Below, piece by piece: positions 63,345 to 64,000 of a stretch of DNA of 64,000 nucleotides. Below the pieces are notes generated by a model, which was not told the origin of the DNA, made no database searches, and saw nothing but the letters and a program-made list of their open reading frames with translations. The position numbers were made by a program, and so were the translations under genes. Positions within the stretch are counted from its first letter, which is position 1; every line of letters begins with the position of its first letter. Source of the DNA: Kordia zhangzhouensis (lineage in GTDB: Bacteria > Bacteroidota > Bacteroidia > Flavobacteriales > Flavobacteriaceae); the NCBI RefSeq assembly GCF_001005305.1, contig NZ_LBMH01000007.1, positions 1 through 64,000 of the forward strand, written 5' to 3'.

Positions 63345-64000
63345 TTAGAAACTTTTCATGAATTTTGGGGCATTGGGACCTTCGTTAAAAAGTAAGTCCA
63401 ATATAGTTACACCATGTTCAAATGGCAAATATTTTTGCTGATATTCTGGGTATCCTGAATAATTTGCCCATTCTACCTCGATATTATTTTTTGAAAACAG
63501 GTGCATATCCATATAACTTTTTGCTGCAGGGCCTGATATATACGTTGTCGCTTTTAAGGTATTCAATATTTCTATCAATCGTTGATTTCGATCTCCTGCA
63601 AATGAAAGTTCCTTGCTCAAAATTATTTCGGTTTGAATCCCTAATAATTCATTAATAATTTTAATGAACTGTACATTTATGTGAGACAAATTGGTTTCAG
63701 TTGTTCCTAGATAAGCTTCTTCAAACACCTCTTTATACATAGGAAAGAAAGGTGTTTTACCATAATTTTGAACGATGGTTTTCCAATGTTTTTTTCGCCA
63801 AACATTTTTAAACGTTTCTGTCTCGTTAATTTTTTGTCCAAACTTACCACTTACAACTACAGGAATTGTAAGCCATTGTGTTCCGTTTGGAGTTTTTATG
63901 ATATTTCGATTGCGCCAATCATTTTTAGTATATTGCATTTCGTCATACACTACAAAAACGTCTGCGGCATTAATCATATCAAAGTAGCCTTTCCAAGGAA
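63345..64000 (-). CDS. WbqC-like protein (5' end missing)
   Basis: Runs off the right edge; about 218 codons are visible, the first in-frame codons reading PWKGYFDM. DVFVVYDEMQYTKNDWRNRNIIKTPNG is the hallmark of the WbqC family found in O-antigen loci. Biochemical role is not established. The true start lies beyond 64000. Confidence 0.85.
   Translation of the reverse strand, partial: PWKGYFDMINAADVFVVYDEMQYTKNDWRNRNIIKTPNGTQWLTIPVVVSGKFGQKINETETFKNVWRKKHWKTIVQNYGKTPFFPMYKEVFEEAYLGTTETNLSHINVQFIKIINELLGIQTEIILSKELSFAGDRNQRLIEILNTLKATTYISGPAAKSYMDMHLFSKNNIEVEWANYSGYPEYQQKYLPFEHGVTILDLLFNEGPNAPKFMKSF

Noticed and set aside
1-64000. CRISPR arrays, tRNA or rRNA genes, transposases and phage genes
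   Set aside because: No regularly spaced repeats, RNA gene signatures or transposase/integrase motifs were seen on either strand by eye; a tool search was not possible.

Overview
The window looks like the chromosome of a marine-type member of the Flavobacteriaceae (Bacteroidota), possibly Kordia or a close relative. This rests on AT-rich DNA, many promoters of the Bacteroidota form TAnnTTTG, TTG/GTG starts, a PorV/PorQ-family outer-membrane protein, TonB receptors with an N-terminal carboxypeptidase-regulatory domain, GEVED and DUF5011 modules on a secreted protein, an M57 lipoprotein protease, and a DUF4105 protein. No rRNA, tRNA, CRISPR array, transposase or phage gene was seen.

Bases 1-7200 hold accessory genes, all on the minus strand: the N-terminal 788 residues of a secreted protein resembling N-formylglutamate amidohydrolases with Ig-like tail modules, a membrane-anchored patatin-like phospholipase, a flavin amine oxidase, and a 53-residue Cys-rich peptide with a Gly-Gly leader (7001-7162). 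That peptide was too short for routine gene calling; it looks like a peptide natural-product (RiPP/bacteriocin-type) precursor. It sits between two nearly identical terminator hairpins and behind a direct-repeat operator candidate.

Bases 7500-21600 are mostly core: a topoisomerase IV operon (parE, a small membrane protein, parC), two tandem secreted paralogues, ychF, an M57 lipoprotein protease, an M14 carboxypeptidase, a CsaA-like tRNA-binding protein, a thioredoxin-fold protein, a DinB/YfiT-like protein and a cyclophilin-FKBP fusion. Bases 22000-38300 carry a lipoprotein / TPR sensor kinase / response regulator trio, recQ, a kdsD-tatC-carboxymuconolactone decarboxylase-like-lptB run (envelope biogenesis), a three-gene TonB receptor locus that may handle a metal, pssA with a beta-helix protein, a PorV-like protein and a DUF4105 (Lnb-type) protein.

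From 38384 to the right edge lies a surface-polysaccharide locus of about 25.6 kb, nearly all minus strand with 1-19 base overlaps or gaps of a few bases. It holds an initiating sugar-phosphate transferase, a PaaK/CapK-like ligase, GT2, GT4 and GT-C-type transferases, a Wzy-like polymerase, an FkbM methyltransferase, a nonulosonate pair (hydrolysing UDP-GlcNAc 2-epimerase and CMP-sugar synthetase), an asparagine-synthetase-like protein without the N-terminal cysteine, and an amino-sugar module (WecE-like aminotransferase, formyltransferase, DPM/ArnC-like GT2, WbqC-like protein). Together these suggest a glycan with a nonulosonic acid and an N-formylated amino-deoxy sugar. The nonulosonate synthase and the flippase/export genes are not in the window.
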